From Firmicutes bacterium UBA5227 (GTDB lineage Bacteria; Bacillota; Clostridia; Tissierellales; Sedimentibacteraceae): a stretch of 14,817 nt of DNA. Of the stretch, positions 14,084-14,817 are shown one piece after another; position 1 is the stretch's first letter, and each line of letters starts with the position of its first letter. The notes below the pieces were generated by a model. That model worked only from the letters and a program-made list of their open reading frames with translations. It made no database searches and was not told the origin of the DNA. The position numbers and the translations under genes are program-made. The stretch lies in the NCBI GenBank assembly GCA_002409285.1, contig DHUT01000045.1, positions 50,016 through 64,832 of the forward strand, given 5' to 3'.

Positions 14084-14112
14084 TTGACAAGGGTCTTAAT
14101 ATATTGTAATGT
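14084..14112 (+). promoter_or_regulatory. Possible promoter of bofA
   Basis: A perfect TTGACA (14084-14089) has, 17 bp on, the weak -10 TAATGT (14107-14112). TGTAAT boxes nearby (14105-14110, 14114-14119) have less suitable spacing. The start codon is about 80 bp downstream, so the leader would be about 70 nt, without an obvious structure. Confidence 0.45.
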
Positions 14113-14190
14113 ATGTAATTGTTATCAAGTAGCATAAAAACAAGGACAACTTCATAAAATTAATTAAAAAATGAATTAGGAGGTTGCTCC

Positions 14191-14460
14191 ATGGGTATAG
14201 CAGATGTGGGAATTATTTTGGCCTACTCGGCCGGCATAATGTTAATATTTATGGTATCCTGGATTTTTATAAAACCGCTGAAGCTTTTAGGCCGCTTGAT
14301 ATTGAATTCACTTTTAGGTGCTTTGTTTCTGATAGTTCTTAATTATTTCAGCAGATTCACAGGCGTTTATATAGGAGTGAACGAAGTAACCGCACTATTA
14401 TTAGGTGTTTTAGGAGTACCGGGCTTTATTGCATTGTTGATAGTAAAGCTTCTTCTTTAA
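14191..14460 (+). CDS. bofA: Pro-sigma-K processing inhibitor BofA family protein
   Basis: An 89-residue membrane protein with the BofA family layout: an N-terminal hydrophobic segment (about 6-27), a second around 34-51, and the conserved C-terminal stretch YIGVNEVTALLLGVLGVPGFIALLIVKLLL (about 60-89, cited here by its start and end only as signature region). In Bacillus, BofA holds the SpoIVFB protease inactive in the outer forespore membrane and so times sigma-K activation. In clostridia the role is less certain and SpoIVFB may be absent, so the family name is firmer than the function. A strong TAGGAGG site lies upstream of the ATG. It implies an endospore-forming host or ancestor. Confidence 0.85.
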   Translation: MGIADVGIILAYSAGIMLIFMVSWIFIKPLKLLGRLILNSLLGALFLIVLNYFSRFTGVYIGVNEVTALLLGVLGVPGFIALLIVKLLL

Positions 14461-14500
14461 CATAATTTAAGCGATTTTTGCTGTTGAGATGAAGTTTTAT

Positions 14501-14529
14501 TGGACAACAAATTGCTCCTGTTATATAAT
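14501..14529 (+). promoter_or_regulatory. Promoter of the 43-residue membrane protein gene
   Basis: TGGACA (14501-14506) and TATAAT (14524-14529) are spaced by 17 bp. The predicted start near 14536 gives a leader of about 53 nt that includes a 7-bp hairpin (TTATTTC at 14544-14550 with GAAATAA at 14556-14562). Confidence 0.6.
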
Positions 14530-14588
14530 ATGTTCAGCACCAATTATTTCTGAAAGAAATAAGGGTAGTATTTTAACAGAGGTAAGCT

Positions 14589-14720
14589 ATGTGGATAGAA
14601 TATATTGTTCTTTTTTCAATTGTGGCCATGGTATCTTCAATAATGGTGGTTTTGATTGTGGAAACTGTTCATACCACTAAAAGCATTTCAAAAAAAAGAC
14701 GTACTAATACTGTTAAATGA
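14589..14720 (+). CDS. Small single-pass membrane protein, 43 residues
   Basis: I do not recognise a family. The frame from ATG 14589 to TGA 14718-14720 encodes 43 residues: a short start (MWIEY), one hydrophobic helix (about 5-24, rich in Val, Ile, Met and Ser), and a basic polar tail (about 28-43, with KKRR at 35-38). By the positive-inside rule the tail should be cytoplasmic and the N-terminus outside. AGAGGT (14578-14583) lies 5 bp before the ATG, and a good promoter (14501-14529) lies upstream. A longer frame at 14489-14680 overlaps it, but that frame has no ribosome site and a Cys/Asn-rich, uneven composition. Small size keeps the call tentative; promoter, ribosome site and membrane helix agree. 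Confidence 0.62.
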   Translation: MWIEYIVLFSIVAMVSSIMVVLIVETVHTTKSISKKRRTNTVK

Positions 14721-14817
14721 ATATTAGCAGTAATATAAAAAAGGAGGGAGTACTAATCCCAATATACAACAATAAATTTAGAACCAGGAATATAAATTTA
14801 TTATAGTACCATTAATT

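Noticed and set aside
14489..14680. Open frame of 63 codons after bofA
   Set aside because: Its start lies upstream of the -10 box, it lacks a ribosome site and its product is an uneven Cys/Asn-rich string. The overlapping frame at 14589-14720 has a site and a membrane helix.
1..14817. CRISPR array, insertion sequence or prophage
   Set aside because: No regularly spaced direct repeats, transposase, integrase or phage structural genes are visible. The amidase resembles endolysins but has no phage neighbours.

Overview
The window reads as ordinary chromosome from a low-GC, spore-forming anaerobe of the Clostridia. The evidence is the complete clostridial-type Rnf complex in the order C-D-G-E-A-B, a BofA-type sporulation protein, an [FeFe]-hydrogenase-like iron-sulfur regulator module, strong GGAGG ribosome binding sites and AT-rich intergenic DNA. 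I would not name a genus from this sequence alone. No transposase, phage gene, CRISPR array or other clear mobile element is visible. Almost every gene is on the + strand; the one clear minus-strand gene is a tRNA-Leu(GAG).

Layout. 1-107: the tail of an upstream unit ending in a GC-rich terminator. 350-1111: a cytoplasmic-looking amidase with a C-terminal SH3b domain. 1143-1196: a very long hairpin shared as terminator by the amidase and the convergent tRNA-Leu (1208-1290, minus). 1348-5966: a probable operon starting with a PhzF-like gene and followed by six regulatory-looking genes: DRTGG-like protein, small HATPase, iron-only-hydrogenase-like Fe-S protein, second DRTGG-like protein, PHP phosphoesterase, second HATPase. 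6048-10993: the Rnf operon with its own extended -10 promoter and a palindrome just after the predicted transcription start, closed by a terminator at 11022. 11071-13262: a consensus promoter driving nicotinamidase and nicotinate phosphoribosyltransferase. 13300-13378: a degenerate inverted repeat. 13477-14064: a FUSC/ArAE-type membrane protein. 14191-14460: BofA. 14589-14720: a 43-residue single-pass membrane protein with its own promoter, easy to miss in automated annotation. 14721-14817: no gene seen.

How the genes fit together. Rnf oxidises reduced ferredoxin with NAD+ and pumps Na+ or H+, so it sits between the ferredoxin pool, the NAD(H) pool and the membrane potential. The two salvage genes downstream rebuild NAD from nicotinamide. 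The six-gene module upstream looks like a redox or H2 sensing and signalling cassette. From general knowledge, similar cassettes usually precede NADH-dependent [FeFe]-hydrogenase operons (hydABC/hymABC), but here no hydrogenase structural genes follow and Rnf takes that place. The main hypothesis from this window is therefore a dedicated sensory module placed to control, or report on, Rnf-linked ferredoxin/NAD balance. That link is inferred from gene order, not shown directly by the sequence.
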